Origin: Peptoniphilaceae bacterium
Lineage (GTDB): Bacteria; Bacillota; Clostridia; Tissierellales; Peptoniphilaceae
Direction: 5' to 3'
NCBI GenBank assembly: GCA_022779285.1
Contig: JALFST010000009.1
Span: 1 to 51,661 of the forward strand
Length of the DNA stretch: 51,661 nucleotides
Positions 17,985 through 26,361 of this stretch are shown one piece after another. The position numbers were made by a program, and so were the translations under genes. Position 1 is the stretch's first letter. The number at the start of each line of letters is the position of its first letter. A model generated the notes under the pieces. It had not been told where the DNA came from and searched no databases. It saw only the letters and a program-made list of their open reading frames with translations.

Positions 17985-19490
17985 ATGCATAATATATTAG
18001 TTGAAGAACAATATAGAAAAGAAGAAGAATTCCTAAAAGAGTTTAAAAAATCAACCTATACCATAGAGAAGCCATTTATTGTCTTGGATCCCTATGGCTT
18101 CAATCCTCTTTCTGCATATGTTTGTTTTACAACCGAAGAAGAAACGGCGATAACGGTTGTGGTTAAGGGAAAAAATAAAGCTGCGGATATTGTTCAAACA
18201 TTTAAGAAATCAAAGACCCATATACTTCCTGTATACGGATTATACTTAAATGATACAACAACAGTCATCCTATCCAGATATCAAGGTGAAAGCTTTTCAC
18301 ATAAAATTACTACCGAGAACATTGATTTTGATGAGGATATTGTTATAGATTTTCAGGCGGATCCGATAGTTTTTGAAAATAAATTTTTGGTATATGCCAC
18401 GCCTACAACGAACTTCAGATATCATCTGCCCTTTGGCATCGATTCCAATGGGGACATCCGGTGGCTGCTGAAGAAATCCTTCAATTGGGATTTTAGAAAA
18501 TTGAAAAATGGAAGAATCATGGTCGGTAGCGGGGATGTAGTAGTGGAACCTTATCATGTTACGGGTCTATATGAAATAGATTGGATGGGCAAAATTCATG
18601 TGTTTTATAATATTGAAACCTTATACCATCATGATTTCCTGGAATTAGAAGGAAATAAATTATTAGTACTGACGAATATGCCCGGTTTTCAAACGGAAGA
18701 GGATTCCTATATCATTTTTGATAGAGATAGTGGGAAAATATTAAAACGTTTGGATTACAAAAATATTGTAGATGTTAATAAGGTCAGACGATCCGGTAGC
18801 TGGTCAGAACGTGATTGGGCTCATAACAATGCTGTTTGGTATGATCAATATAGTGACTCGATTACGCTTTCCATGAGACATATGGACTCGCTGGTGAATC
18901 TTGATTTTGAGACAGATGAAATCAATTGGATCCTATCGGATCCTAAAGGGTGGGATCCGGAGTACATCGATAAATATTTATTATCGGGAGTCGGCTATAA
19001 TTTTGATTACACATACGGTCAACACGCCGTGTCAGTGGATAATAAAGGAAGCATTACATGCTTTGATAATCACTATAAAGGCAAAAAGCATCCGGATTAT
19101 GTGGAAGCAAAGTATAGTTTCTCCAGAGGTGTCAGGTATAAAATTAATTTAGAAACTATGAAGATTGAAACAGAATGGAATTATGGGAAAGATCTGGGAG
19201 CAGAGGTTTTTTCACCATATATTTCATTCGTTGAGAGATATACAGATGATCATAACCTGGTTCATTTTGGGGGAATCACTTTAGAGGAAGGTGTGATTGC
19301 TAATGATCATGGGCCAAAAGCAAATGAAAAAGATCTTGACATGGAGTCAGAAACAATTGAAATATCTTATGGGCGAGAAGTATTACATGCCAGAGTCAAA
19401 GGCAATTACTATAGGGCAAGGAAATTAAACTATTTAATGGACGATTACTTGTTTGAGCACAAGAAGGCTGAAATTGTGGATGTAAAATAA
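17985..19490 (+). CDS. aryl-sulfate sulfotransferase (AssT family), cytosolic form
   Basis: Start is ATG 17985 (AGGTG nine bases upstream); a GTG at 17973 lacks a site. The 501-aa protein is an AssT-type six-blade propeller with an N-terminal strand domain. The residues known from E. coli AssT are conserved: His in YHHDFLEL (H215/H216), H280-x-N282 in DWAHNNAVW, R298 in SMRHM at the same 18-residue distance as H356-R374, and H347 in YGQHAV as the transiently sulfated His. These enzymes transfer sulfate from one aryl/alkyl sulfate ester to another phenol without PAPS. E. coli AssT is periplasmic; this one has no signal peptide, so it should act on substrates brought in by the linked PTS. Confidence 0.88.
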   Translation: MHNILVEEQYRKEEEFLKEFKKSTYTIEKPFIVLDPYGFNPLSAYVCFTTEEETAITVVVKGKNKAADIVQTFKKSKTHILPVYGLYLNDTTTVILSRYQGESFSHKITTENIDFDEDIVIDFQADPIVFENKFLVYATPTTNFRYHLPFGIDSNGDIRWLLKKSFNWDFRKLKNGRIMVGSGDVVVEPYHVTGLYEIDWMGKIHVFYNIETLYHHDFLELEGNKLLVLTNMPGFQTEEDSYIIFDRDSGKILKRLDYKNIVDVNKVRRSGSWSERDWAHNNAVWYDQYSDSITLSMRHMDSLVNLDFETDEINWILSDPKGWDPEYIDKYLLSGVGYNFDYTYGQHAVSVDNKGSITCFDNHYKGKKHPDYVEAKYSFSRGVRYKINLETMKIETEWNYGKDLGAEVFSPYISFVERYTDDHNLVHFGGITLEEGVIANDHGPKANEKDLDMESETIEISYGREVLHARVKGNYYRARKLNYLMDDYLFEHKKAEIVDVK

Positions 19491-19525
19491 AAAGCAATTC
19501 GATATATATTGAGAATGGCTTTTTA
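19489..19525 (+). terminator. terminator after the sulfotransferase gene
   Basis: AAAAAGCAATTC pairs with GAATGGCTTTTT (one mismatch) and ends in T. It marks the end of the AT-rich operon and abuts the integrase remnant. Confidence 0.75.
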
Positions 19526-19527
19526 TT

Positions 19528-19954
19528 GTCAGATAGTGAGGCAGCAAAATTTTGACAAATATTGGGCGTAGTCGAGGAGCAGGAGAGGCTTGCAAAAATA
19601 GGCAATGTATCAGAAAATATTGAAACGCCTTATTGAGCGTGGATGGTGCAACGGTTGTTTCATAGACGGCCATCCACTTATCACATACAGTCTGATACGG
19701 TGCGGCGTCAGGCGTTTAAACAATCCCTTGATTATATGCATATCGTAGCTGTGAAAGTTCGGATTGTGCCTCTTGTTTTGTCTTGAATCCTTTTCTGCTG
19801 ATCTTGATATACTTATCCGGGCGGGATCCATGCCTAAATGCTCGCCTAAAAAGGCATAGCGTTCCCCTTTCTTTTCAGGGGCGGCGATATCATTGATGGG
19901 TATCACAGCCCAAAGCTTGCGCTCTACCGATGGCGGTCGGTAGGGCGCTTTCAT
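19528..19954 (-). pseudogene. decayed tyrosine-recombinase (phage/ICE integrase) N-terminal remnant
   Basis: Read on the minus strand in shifting frames, the order of an integrase N-terminus is clear. First comes a YAFLGEHLGMDPA start-like stretch, then the arm-binding segment DKYIKISRKGFKTKQEAQ, a stop, and the core-binding segment CDKWMAVYETTVAPSTLNKA. After another frame change comes LPIFASLSCSSTTPNICQNF. At least two frameshifts and one in-frame stop are present, and the catalytic domain with its RHRY residues is missing, cut at the sulfotransferase terminator. It resembles Tn916-like and prophage integrases of Firmicutes. It is non-functional and marks a former mobile element beside tRNA-Ser. 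Confidence 0.72.
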
Positions 19955-19972
19955 GTTCCGTATGCTTTTATC

Positions 19973-20383
19973 CTATAGTCCCAACCGTTCCATCCAGGTC
20001 TCCTGTAAAGCCTATGAAAAATTGATCTTTGCTTTGAGTGCTTTTTCATTGAGCCAAGCAGGAATGGAGATGGTCTTTCAAACCGGTTTTGCGTGTTATT
20101 TCCGGAGCTTTTCAAGATCCACAACGACGAGGCTTGTGGTTGCATTCGGAAATTGTTTTTGTACCTCTTGTATATCGGAGGCATTTGGAAAGGATTTTTT
20201 CCCTTTTTCCAATGCATCCATCATCAGAGACAGCCAATCTTCCGCCATTTCCAGCCCGTCGACGAGATCTTTTCCTTCCGTGGCGGGTCCCTTGGTAAAG
20301 TCCGGAATATAGACCAAATAGTCATTGGATTTGGGGTTTCCATCAGGTTCATAGCTGATGGCTACCGGATATGCGTATTTCAT
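19973..20383 (-). pseudogene. hicB: HicB-family antitoxin, broken by three in-frame stops
   Basis: From ATG 20383 (GGAAAGGAAAAAAT upstream) one unshifted frame of 136 codons encodes a HicB-like antitoxin. It holds MKYAYPVAISYEPDG, the YLVYIPDF and EGKDLVDGLEMAEDWLSL core, TSLVVVDLEKLRK, and the C-terminal ribbon-helix-helix-like KTISIPAWLNEKALKAKINF with ALQETWMERLGL. Stops TAA (20096-20098), TGA (20078-20080) and TAG (20012-20014) interrupt it. The first 95 residues could still be made, but the DNA-binding end would be lost. No hicA toxin gene is recognisable upstream. It decays together with the integrase remnant. Confidence 0.75.
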
Positions 20384-20451
20384 ATTTTTTCCTTTCCAGA
20401 ACGGGCTGTTCGATGTGGTTACAGCAATACAAAAAATGATGGTGATAATGG

Positions 20452-20478
20452 TCTCAACAACACGTGAACACGTTGAGA
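20452..20478. promoter_or_regulatory. inverted repeat upstream of the hicB remnant
   Basis: TCTCAAC (20452) and GTTGAGA (20472) flank a CACGTGAACACG centre, about 70 bases upstream of the hicB start. It could be an old antitoxin operator or a hairpin. Confidence 0.35.
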
Positions 20479-20489
20479 ATTCGGCCATT

Positions 20490-20591
20490 TTTTGATGGCA
20501 TTTTTTCGTTTTATATCGACACATACCGACGATACGGAATCTTGCAAATCATTGAAAAATGCCCAATCCCTGTGATTTCAAGGATTGGGCA
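20490..20591 (-). repeat. tRNA-downstream repeat element, copy A, including the tRNA-Ser terminator
   Basis: Downstream of tRNA-Ser (minus strand) lies a terminator hairpin (TGCCCAATCC / GGATTGGGCA, then T-rich). After it come CGTATCGTCGGTAT, TGTCGATA, AAAACG and ATGCCATCAAAA. The same ordered parts occur after tRNA-Val at 28374-28487. This copy carries two TAYCGACA-like units where copy B has three. Confidence 0.75.
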
Positions 20592-20601
20592 AAATGTGCA
20601 G

Positions 20602-20687
20602 CGGAGCGGGTGGGATTCGAACCCACGTGGGATTGCTCCCAAACTGATTTCGAGTCAGCCCCGTTATGACCACTTCGATACCGCTCC
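20602..20687 (-). tRNA. tRNA-Ser (anticodon CGA)
   Basis: Class II tRNA with a 7-bp acceptor stem (GGAGCGG / CCGCTCC), anticodon loop CTCGAAA giving CGA, a long variable arm (GGGAGCAATCCC region), T-loop GGGTTCGAATCCC and discriminator G. CCA is not encoded. Its 3' end faces the integrase and hicB remnants. Confidence 0.95.
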
Positions 20688-20705
20688 ACAAAAGATACGC
20701 CAAAC

Positions 20706-20734
20706 ATGATATCGTAAGATGAAGAAAACTGCAA
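20706..20734 (-). promoter_or_regulatory. promoter of tRNA-Ser
   Basis: On the minus strand TTGCAG (20729-20734) and TATCAT (20706-20711) have a 17-base spacer, ~19 bases before the mature 5' end. Confidence 0.6.
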
Positions 20735-20767
20735 GCAGGGCGTCGGAGAATGATGAAATTTTGTAAG

Positions 20768-21607
20768 CTACTCTGTAAGATGGACACGGGAAATATGCAT
20801 GGGGATTTCGAGGGCATTGAGCGAAAGCCGCTGAATACCGGACGCGATACGTTCAGGGGAACCTGTGGTTTCCAATTGCAGAAATCCTTGCCGAACGGGA
20901 CGGTGAGGAGATTGCGTTTCCAGAATTTTCGCAAGCCGATCTGCAACACGTACCGCCGGATTGACCCAAATCACATTTTTATCCAGGGAGAGCGCCAAGG
21001 CATCCTGAAGATAGGGGAAATGCGTACAGCCGAGGACGATTACGGGCGGAGGATTCTTTTTCCAGGAGCGTAAGGCCTCGTTTACCATGGCAAGCTCCTC
21101 CCGGGGACTCTGATCTTCCGATTCCAGAGCAATGGTAAAGGCAGGGCAAGCAAGCTCCTTGACATGGAGAGACGGCTCCAGGGATCGGATCGTTTTTTGA
21201 TATACATGAGATTCGACTGTGGCCTGCGTGGCCAAAACGCCGATGACGGGGGAGACGGCACTTTGTTTCCAGGTATCCACGGCAGCACCGGCGCCGGAAG
21301 AAATCATACCGATGACGGGAAAGGGCAGATCTCTTTGCAGATCTTCAATAAAAAGTGAAGAGATGGTATTGCAGGCGACAATCAGAACATCTAAAGATTG
21401 CTTTTGCAGATGTCGAACAAGCCGATTGCTGAGGACGCGCAGCTCGTCACGCTTGCGGTCTCCATAAGGAGCATTGGCATTGTCTCCTATAAAAAAATAA
21501 GCGTTATCAGGAAAACGACGCGCACATTCGGAAAGGACGGTCAGCCCGCCCAGACCGGAGTCAAACATGCCGATTCGAAATCCATGGATGTGTCTATTGC
21601 TTTGCAT
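20768..21607 (-). CDS. murI: glutamate racemase
   Basis: The 279-aa enzyme interconverts L- and D-glutamate for peptidoglycan. It shows FDSGLGGLTVL near the N-terminus (D16-S17), the two catalytic cysteines C79 in ACNTIS and C194 in LGCTHFPYL, and GDNANAPYG. Length is typical (260-280 aa). AGGTG precedes the ATG. It is transcribed divergently from the HAD gene, 77 bases away, and has no partner genes on its strand other than tRNA-Ser downstream. Confidence 0.97.
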   Translation of the reverse strand: MQSNRHIHGFRIGMFDSGLGGLTVLSECARRFPDNAYFFIGDNANAPYGDRKRDELRVLSNRLVRHLQKQSLDVLIVACNTISSLFIEDLQRDLPFPVIGMISSGAGAAVDTWKQSAVSPVIGVLATQATVESHVYQKTIRSLEPSLHVKELACPAFTIALESEDQSPREELAMVNEALRSWKKNPPPVIVLGCTHFPYLQDALALSLDKNVIWVNPAVRVADRLAKILETQSPHRPVRQGFLQLETTGSPERIASGIQRLSLNALEIPMHISRVHLTE

Positions 21608-21684
21608 ATTTCACCTTTTCTCGATAAGATTTCTTATATTATACGCTTTTTGGTATACTGAAGTGAAACATTGAAGGAGGAAAT

Positions 21685-22365
21685 ATGAAGGCGATACTTT
21701 TTGACATGGATGGAACGATGCTGGCATCCATGCACGCATGGCATGCTGCAGAAAGCGGCGTCTTTGACGCGCTCAATATCCCACGCGATATGATTGACTA
21801 TGATCTGCTGGTTACATCCGGACTGGAAGAGGCCCTTTCACTGGTCAAAAAGATGTACAATATTCCTGTGGATATTCCGAAGGCATGGAAGCATATCCAC
21901 GATTATATGGAACGCTTTTATACCTCTGAGGTACAGCTCTGTCCGGGAGTCATTCAGACACTGGAGTATTTCCATCAACGGGGGATTCCGTTGGGCGTAG
22001 GAACGGCCACCATGCAGGAGCTGGCAGACAAAGCCATTGATTTTACAGGACTGCGCAGATACTTTGATTTTGTATACAGCGCATCCTCCAACGGGTATAA
22101 CAAAAACGATATGGATTATTTTGCTTCTGCATCGCAGCGGTTCGGCGTTCCTCCAAAGGATATGGCTCTTTTTGATGATGCGCTTTATGCTTTGATCGCA
22201 GCAAAACAGCTGGGATGCAAAACGGTCGGAGTTCAAGATTTAAGCGGGGAACAGAATACGGAAGCCATAAAGCGTCACGCGGATACTTTTATAGAAAGCT
22301 TTGAAACGTTTGATGCTGAGCTGTGGCTGAATCAATGGGAAGGAGAAGATAATGAAACAATTTGA
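21685..22365 (+). CDS. HAD-superfamily phosphatase (phosphoglycolate/beta-PGM-like)
   Basis: The 226-aa protein has HAD motif I FDMDGT with nucleophile D8 and acid/base D10, a helical cap (~15-85), motif II Thr in GVGTATMQEL, a Lys in GYNKNDMDYF in place of motif III and motif IV LFDDALYAL. It is a small-molecule phosphatase or phosphomutase; the substrate cannot be deduced. AAGGAGG lies before the ATG. It overlaps the asp23-like gene by 14 bases, so the two are coupled. Confidence 0.88.
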   Translation: MKAILFDMDGTMLASMHAWHAAESGVFDALNIPRDMIDYDLLVTSGLEEALSLVKKMYNIPVDIPKAWKHIHDYMERFYTSEVQLCPGVIQTLEYFHQRGIPLGVGTATMQELADKAIDFTGLRRYFDFVYSASSNGYNKNDMDYFASASQRFGVPPKDMALFDDALYALIAAKQLGCKTVGVQDLSGEQNTEAIKRHADTFIESFETFDAELWLNQWEGEDNETI

Positions 22366-22669
22366 GGGCGGCACATGCCGCATTGCCAATGAGGTCGTGG
22401 ATTTGCTGATCGCTTCCGCAGCAGCACGTGTTGACGGTGTTGAGGAAGTATATGGACTGGATCCTCAGACAAATCGTCTGCGCCGCGGATATGATCGCTT
22501 TCTTTTGACTTCCACGGAAGAGGGCGTTTTGGAGACAACCCTGACCATCCACGTTGCCTTGGGAGAATCCATTCGCGATGTGATTGAGCAGGTTCAGGTG
22601 GCGGTACGCCGCGAGGTGACATCCATGCTTGGGCTGGAATGCCGCGATGTGAGCGTATGTGTGGTATAA
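22352..22669 (+). CDS. Asp23/Gls24-family envelope stress protein
   Basis: The 105-aa protein matches the Asp23 fold: RIANEVVDLLIASAAARVDGVEEVYG at the start, then a TLTIHVALGESIRDVIEQVQ segment and VRREVTSMLGLECRDVSVCV at the end. Firmicutes carry several of these cytosolic or membrane-tethered proteins; they contribute to envelope homeostasis, but the mechanism is unclear. It starts inside the HAD gene end, with AAGGAGAAG upstream. Confidence 0.92.
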   Translation: MKQFEGGTCRIANEVVDLLIASAAARVDGVEEVYGLDPQTNRLRRGYDRFLLTSTEEGVLETTLTIHVALGESIRDVIEQVQVAVRREVTSMLGLECRDVSVCVV

Positions 22670-22685
22670 GCGTGCATGCAGTGTA

Positions 22686-24077
22686 ATGGATAAGAATCGA
22701 TTGAATTTATTACAGGGGCCGATTTTACCGACGCTTATGCGGTTTGCGGCTCCTTTAATGTTGACCTCGTTACTGACAACCTTATATACCCTGACGGATC
22801 TCTTTTGGATTGGAAGATTGCATAGCGATGCCGTCGCCGCCGTAGGAATTATCGGTTTTTTGGGATGGATCGGTGATGCTGTTGCGACAATCGGACGCAC
22901 CGGAATCAGTGTTATGGTAGCACAGGAATACGGAAGACAATCGGATCCTGCAAAAGTGGTGTCTACGCTCTCCAACGGGCTTCAACTGTCTGCTCTTCTG
23001 GCAATTGCTTGCGGCCTGCTGGGAATGTTCATCTTAAATCCCTTCATTCGTCTTTTCGGACTGCCCGAATCTGTCAATGTACTTGCCATGGAATACGGAA
23101 AAATTGCCCTGATAGGGATTCCCTTTATGATGATGCATTTTGCTTTTTCGCAAGCCTATCAGAGCTTGGGAAATTCAAGAATTCCGTTTTATATCAACGG
23201 TGCGGGTCTGATCACGAATATGATTTTGGATCCGATCCTTATTTTCGGCGTAGGTTCATTGCATGGAATGCGAATCGCCGGTGCGGCGCTGGCAACCATC
23301 TCGGCGCAGATCCTCGTGTTTCTTCTTTTTGTGCTTCATGCAAAAAACGTGGAAAAAGAAGGAATTCATGCACAGCCGCTTGCCATTATCGGCGCCGCAA
23401 TTCATGCCATTCGGCCAAATCGTAGCACGATCAGGCACATGATTCAATTAGGCCTTCCCGTATTCTTTTTATCTCTGACCTTCAGCGGGATTTCTGCGGT
23501 GTTGCAGCGCATGGTGTCTTCATTCGGTGCGGTAGCGGCAGCGGTTGCCACTTTAGGAAGCCAGATGGAAAGCATCAACTGGATGACCGTGGAGGGATTC
23601 GGTGCGGCCAATACGGCCATGGTGGCGCAGAATGTAGGAGCAGGACATACCGAACGCGTGCTGAAAATCATGCGTATGACCATTTTCCTTTTGACGTCGT
23701 TGGGAACCGGTGTTCTCTTGATATTCGTTCTGTTCGGAAAATCCATCTTCGCGGCGTTTATTCCGAATGATGCGCAGGCCCATGTGCTCGGAGAAACTTA
23801 TCTCTTGATCTTTGGCATTTCACAGCCATTTATATCGCTGGAAACGGCTGCGGGCTCCGGCTTCAACGGGTTAGGAAAAACCGTGCCGCCGGCATTGACC
23901 AGCATTCTGCTCAATCTTTGCCGGATTCCCCTCGGCTATCTTCTGATGCCGAGGTTCGGAGTATACGGTATCTGGATAGCGATGAGCGCAACCAGTATCG
24001 GAAAGGGGCTGATCAACGTAATCTGGCTGAGAAAAACCACGCAGCCCATGCGCAGAACGCTTGCTCAAAAATCATAG
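22686..24077 (+). CDS. MATE-family multidrug/cation antiporter
   Basis: From ATG 22686 the protein has 463 aa. GTG 22659 would overlap the previous gene by 11 bases and add nine non-conserved residues; neither start has a strong site. There are twelve membrane segments in two related halves. It starts with LLQGPILPTLMRFAAPLMLTSLL and has the TDLFWIGRLHSDAVAAVGI segment typical of MATE/NorM transporters. Such proteins expel cationic drugs or flavin-like compounds using Na+ or H+. It probably shares the transcript of the HAD and Asp23 genes. Confidence 0.92.
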   Translation: MDKNRLNLLQGPILPTLMRFAAPLMLTSLLTTLYTLTDLFWIGRLHSDAVAAVGIIGFLGWIGDAVATIGRTGISVMVAQEYGRQSDPAKVVSTLSNGLQLSALLAIACGLLGMFILNPFIRLFGLPESVNVLAMEYGKIALIGIPFMMMHFAFSQAYQSLGNSRIPFYINGAGLITNMILDPILIFGVGSLHGMRIAGAALATISAQILVFLLFVLHAKNVEKEGIHAQPLAIIGAAIHAIRPNRSTIRHMIQLGLPVFFLSLTFSGISAVLQRMVSSFGAVAAAVATLGSQMESINWMTVEGFGAANTAMVAQNVGAGHTERVLKIMRMTIFLLTSLGTGVLLIFVLFGKSIFAAFIPNDAQAHVLGETYLLIFGISQPFISLETAAGSGFNGLGKTVPPALTSILLNLCRIPLGYLLMPRFGVYGIWIAMSATSIGKGLINVIWLRKTTQPMRRTLAQKS

Positions 24078-24114
24078 AATTCTGAATTCGCAAAATTGCT
24101 TTCGGGAGAAAAAA

Positions 24115-25935
24115 ATGAAAAAAGCCTTGTATCGGGCCTATCGCCCACAAACCTTCGATGCGGTCCTGGGGCAGGATCACATCACCAGAGTTCTGAAAAA
24201 TCAAGTGCAAAGCCGAACACCTGCACATGCATATCTTTTTGCGGGCACACGAGGTACGGGAAAGACCTCATGTGCCAAGATCCTTGCACGTGCCGTCAAT
24301 TGCTTGCATCCTGTGAATGGCAATCCCTGCAATGAATGCGAGAATTGCCGGGCAATTCTTGAGGAAACCACCATGGACGTTGTGGAGATGGATGCGGCCT
24401 CCAATCGGCGTATTGATGACATTCGAGAGCTTCGTGACAATGTGATCTATCCCCCGACTCTTCTGAAATATAAAGTGTATATTATCGATGAGGCGCATAT
24501 GATCACCAATGAGGGATTTAATGCGCTTCTCAAAATCGTGGAAGAGCCTCCTGAGCATCTGATCTTTATTTTGGCAACGACCGAAATGGAGCGCATTCCG
24601 GTGACGATTTTATCCCGCACACAGCGGTATGAATTCAAGCGTCTGGAGCTTGCGGACATTGAAAAAGAAGTGCAATATGTGGCGGGTGAGGTCGGCCTGG
24701 ATATTTATCCGGATGCTCTTCATTCCATCGCGATTGCAGCAGATGGAGCCATGCGCGATGCCTTGTCCTTGCTTGATCAGGTGCTGGCGTCAGGGAAGAC
24801 GACAATCACACAGGAGATTGTGGATGCCGTTCTCGGAACGGTGGGATATCGATCGCTGACTACGCTTACACAAGCGGTGCTTGCCGATGACCTTCCTGCA
24901 GCGTTTCAGCAAGTCGAAGCTCTTTTGCAGAACGGCAAGGACGCCCATATCCTGTTGAAGGAGTGGCTTGAGTATTGGCGCCTGCTTTTGTTAATCAAAG
25001 GTGGAGGAGCTTCTCTTCCGTTGCCGTTGGATGCGGATCAGCGCGGAGATATGCGGGCAATGGTCGCCCCGGTTTCCGTATCCAGGCTTTTGCAGGCCAC
25101 ACAGCAATTGATTGAGACGGAGCTTTGGATGCGAAAATCGGACTTTTCTTCGGTTTTGCTGGAGGCCGGTATTGCTCAACTGATTTCCGATTCCGAAGAG
25201 GCTTCTGTTTCGTCCGGAGAGAAGAAGCAAATCAGGGAGAATTCTGATGGAAAGCCGGCAAGCTCTGCGCCGGGATTCACGGCATCCGAGTCGGCATCAT
25301 GCGAGACCACAGCGTCTAAGGCCGCAGAGCCGGAACTCAAAGAACCGATCCAAAAGAAGATGCCGGCTCCACAGAAGGCAGCACAAAAAGATTCTGTACA
25401 GGACAAAAGAGAGACAAAGGCGGAAGCCGCAGCGGAAAAGAAGCCTGATGCAGAGGATCCGGAGCAAAATCCGGAGCTTTGGCTTCGCAGGCATCATGCG
25501 GAGATTTCGGAAATGGTGATGCAGAGGGCGCTTTTTCCTCCTGCTTTCATGGGAAAATATGCAAGAGTCATCTTCCAAAAAGACCATTTTGTTTTTATTT
25601 ATCCGGAAGACAGCATTGTCAGGAGCGTGATAGAAAAGCACGCAAACGCCTTGTCGGATATTTACAGTGAGATTGCGGGAAAGCGCATTTTCGTTGAATT
25701 TCAGGGTACAGGAGATATGCCTCCGGCAGACGGAAGGGATAGGATATTGAGGGACGGAGCGGAAATATCGGCAAGTCCGAAGGCGGATTCGTCGGAAGTG
25801 ATTTCCTCACAAGCTTCCCGGAACAGGGATTTCGGAGCGGGAGAGCAGGAGCCTGCTTCCGATCCGGCGGATGAGGCGCTTCAGCTTTTGAAAGAAAAAA
25901 TTCCTCAAAGACTTTTGGAAATACGAAAAAAGTAG
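24115..25935 (+). CDS. dnaX: DNA polymerase III subunits gamma/tau
   Basis: Start is ATG 24115 (GGGAGA upstream), giving 607 aa and removing an 18-residue non-conserved extension. MKKALYRAYRPQTFDAVLGQ is the standard opening. Walker A is GTRGTGKT (44-51), a zinc site uses C63, C72, C75 and C78, and the DEAH-like Walker B is in IIDEAHMIT. The sensor/arginine-finger region follows in TTEMERIPVTILSRTQRYEF. After ~370 comes a long Ala/Lys/Glu-rich linker and a tau-type C-terminus. It loads the beta clamp and organises the replisome. No slippery A6G-type frameshift signal was sought in detail. It heads the dnaX-ybaB-recR operon. Confidence 0.96.
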   Translation: MKKALYRAYRPQTFDAVLGQDHITRVLKNQVQSRTPAHAYLFAGTRGTGKTSCAKILARAVNCLHPVNGNPCNECENCRAILEETTMDVVEMDAASNRRIDDIRELRDNVIYPPTLLKYKVYIIDEAHMITNEGFNALLKIVEEPPEHLIFILATTEMERIPVTILSRTQRYEFKRLELADIEKEVQYVAGEVGLDIYPDALHSIAIAADGAMRDALSLLDQVLASGKTTITQEIVDAVLGTVGYRSLTTLTQAVLADDLPAAFQQVEALLQNGKDAHILLKEWLEYWRLLLLIKGGGASLPLPLDADQRGDMRAMVAPVSVSRLLQATQQLIETELWMRKSDFSSVLLEAGIAQLISDSEEASVSSGEKKQIRENSDGKPASSAPGFTASESASCETTASKAAEPELKEPIQKKMPAPQKAAQKDSVQDKRETKAEAAAEKKPDAEDPEQNPELWLRRHHAEISEMVMQRALFPPAFMGKYARVIFQKDHFVFIYPEDSIVRSVIEKHANALSDIYSEIAGKRIFVEFQGTGDMPPADGRDRILRDGAEISASPKADSSEVISSQASRNRDFGAGEQEPASDPADEALQLLKEKIPQRLLEIRKK

Positions 25936-25992
25936 CTCCTCTTGGAAACGTCGTGTAAAATAAGAAAAACGGAATGAAGAAAAGGAGAATTT

Positions 25993-26328
25993 ATGGGACG
26001 GGGTTTTAACGGATTCGGTGGCGGCAATATGAACAGCATGGTTCGCCAAATGCAGAAAATGCAAAAGAAAATGGAAGAAGCACAGGAGATGATCGATCAG
26101 ACGGAGCTTGAGGCTTCCTCCGGGGGCGGCGCCGTGAAGGTTCGCATAAATGGCAAGCGGGAGATCTTGGGAATTACTTTGGATCCTGAAATTGTGGATC
26201 CGGAGGATGTGGAGATGCTCCAGGATATGATCATGGTAGCCATCAACGATGCCATTGCACAGGCCACAGCCTTGAATGAAAAGGAAATGGGAAAGCTCAC
26301 GGGCGGCTTAAATATCCCGGGACTGTAA
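25993..26328 (+). CDS. ybaB: YbaB/EbfC nucleoid-associated protein
   Basis: The 111-aa protein has a Gly/Asn-rich start (GRGFNGFGGGNMNSMVRQMQ), then the family helix KMQKKMEEAQEMI and the core VKVRINGKREILGITLDPEIV. These proteins form dimeric tweezers that bind DNA. The position between dnaX and recR is conserved in Firmicutes and supports the call. AAGGAGAA precedes the start. Confidence 0.96.
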   Translation: MGRGFNGFGGGNMNSMVRQMQKMQKKMEEAQEMIDQTELEASSGGGAVKVRINGKREILGITLDPEIVDPEDVEMLQDMIMVAINDAIAQATALNEKEMGKLTGGLNIPGL

Positions 26329-26361
26329 AACGGATGCGTGAGCAGTGAATGAGGTGAGAGA

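Noticed and set aside
20384..20524. N-terminal extension of the HicB remnant and a possible hicA in this stretch
   Set aside because: The extension lacks family features, a good site precedes ATG 20383, and no HicA-like sequence is visible.
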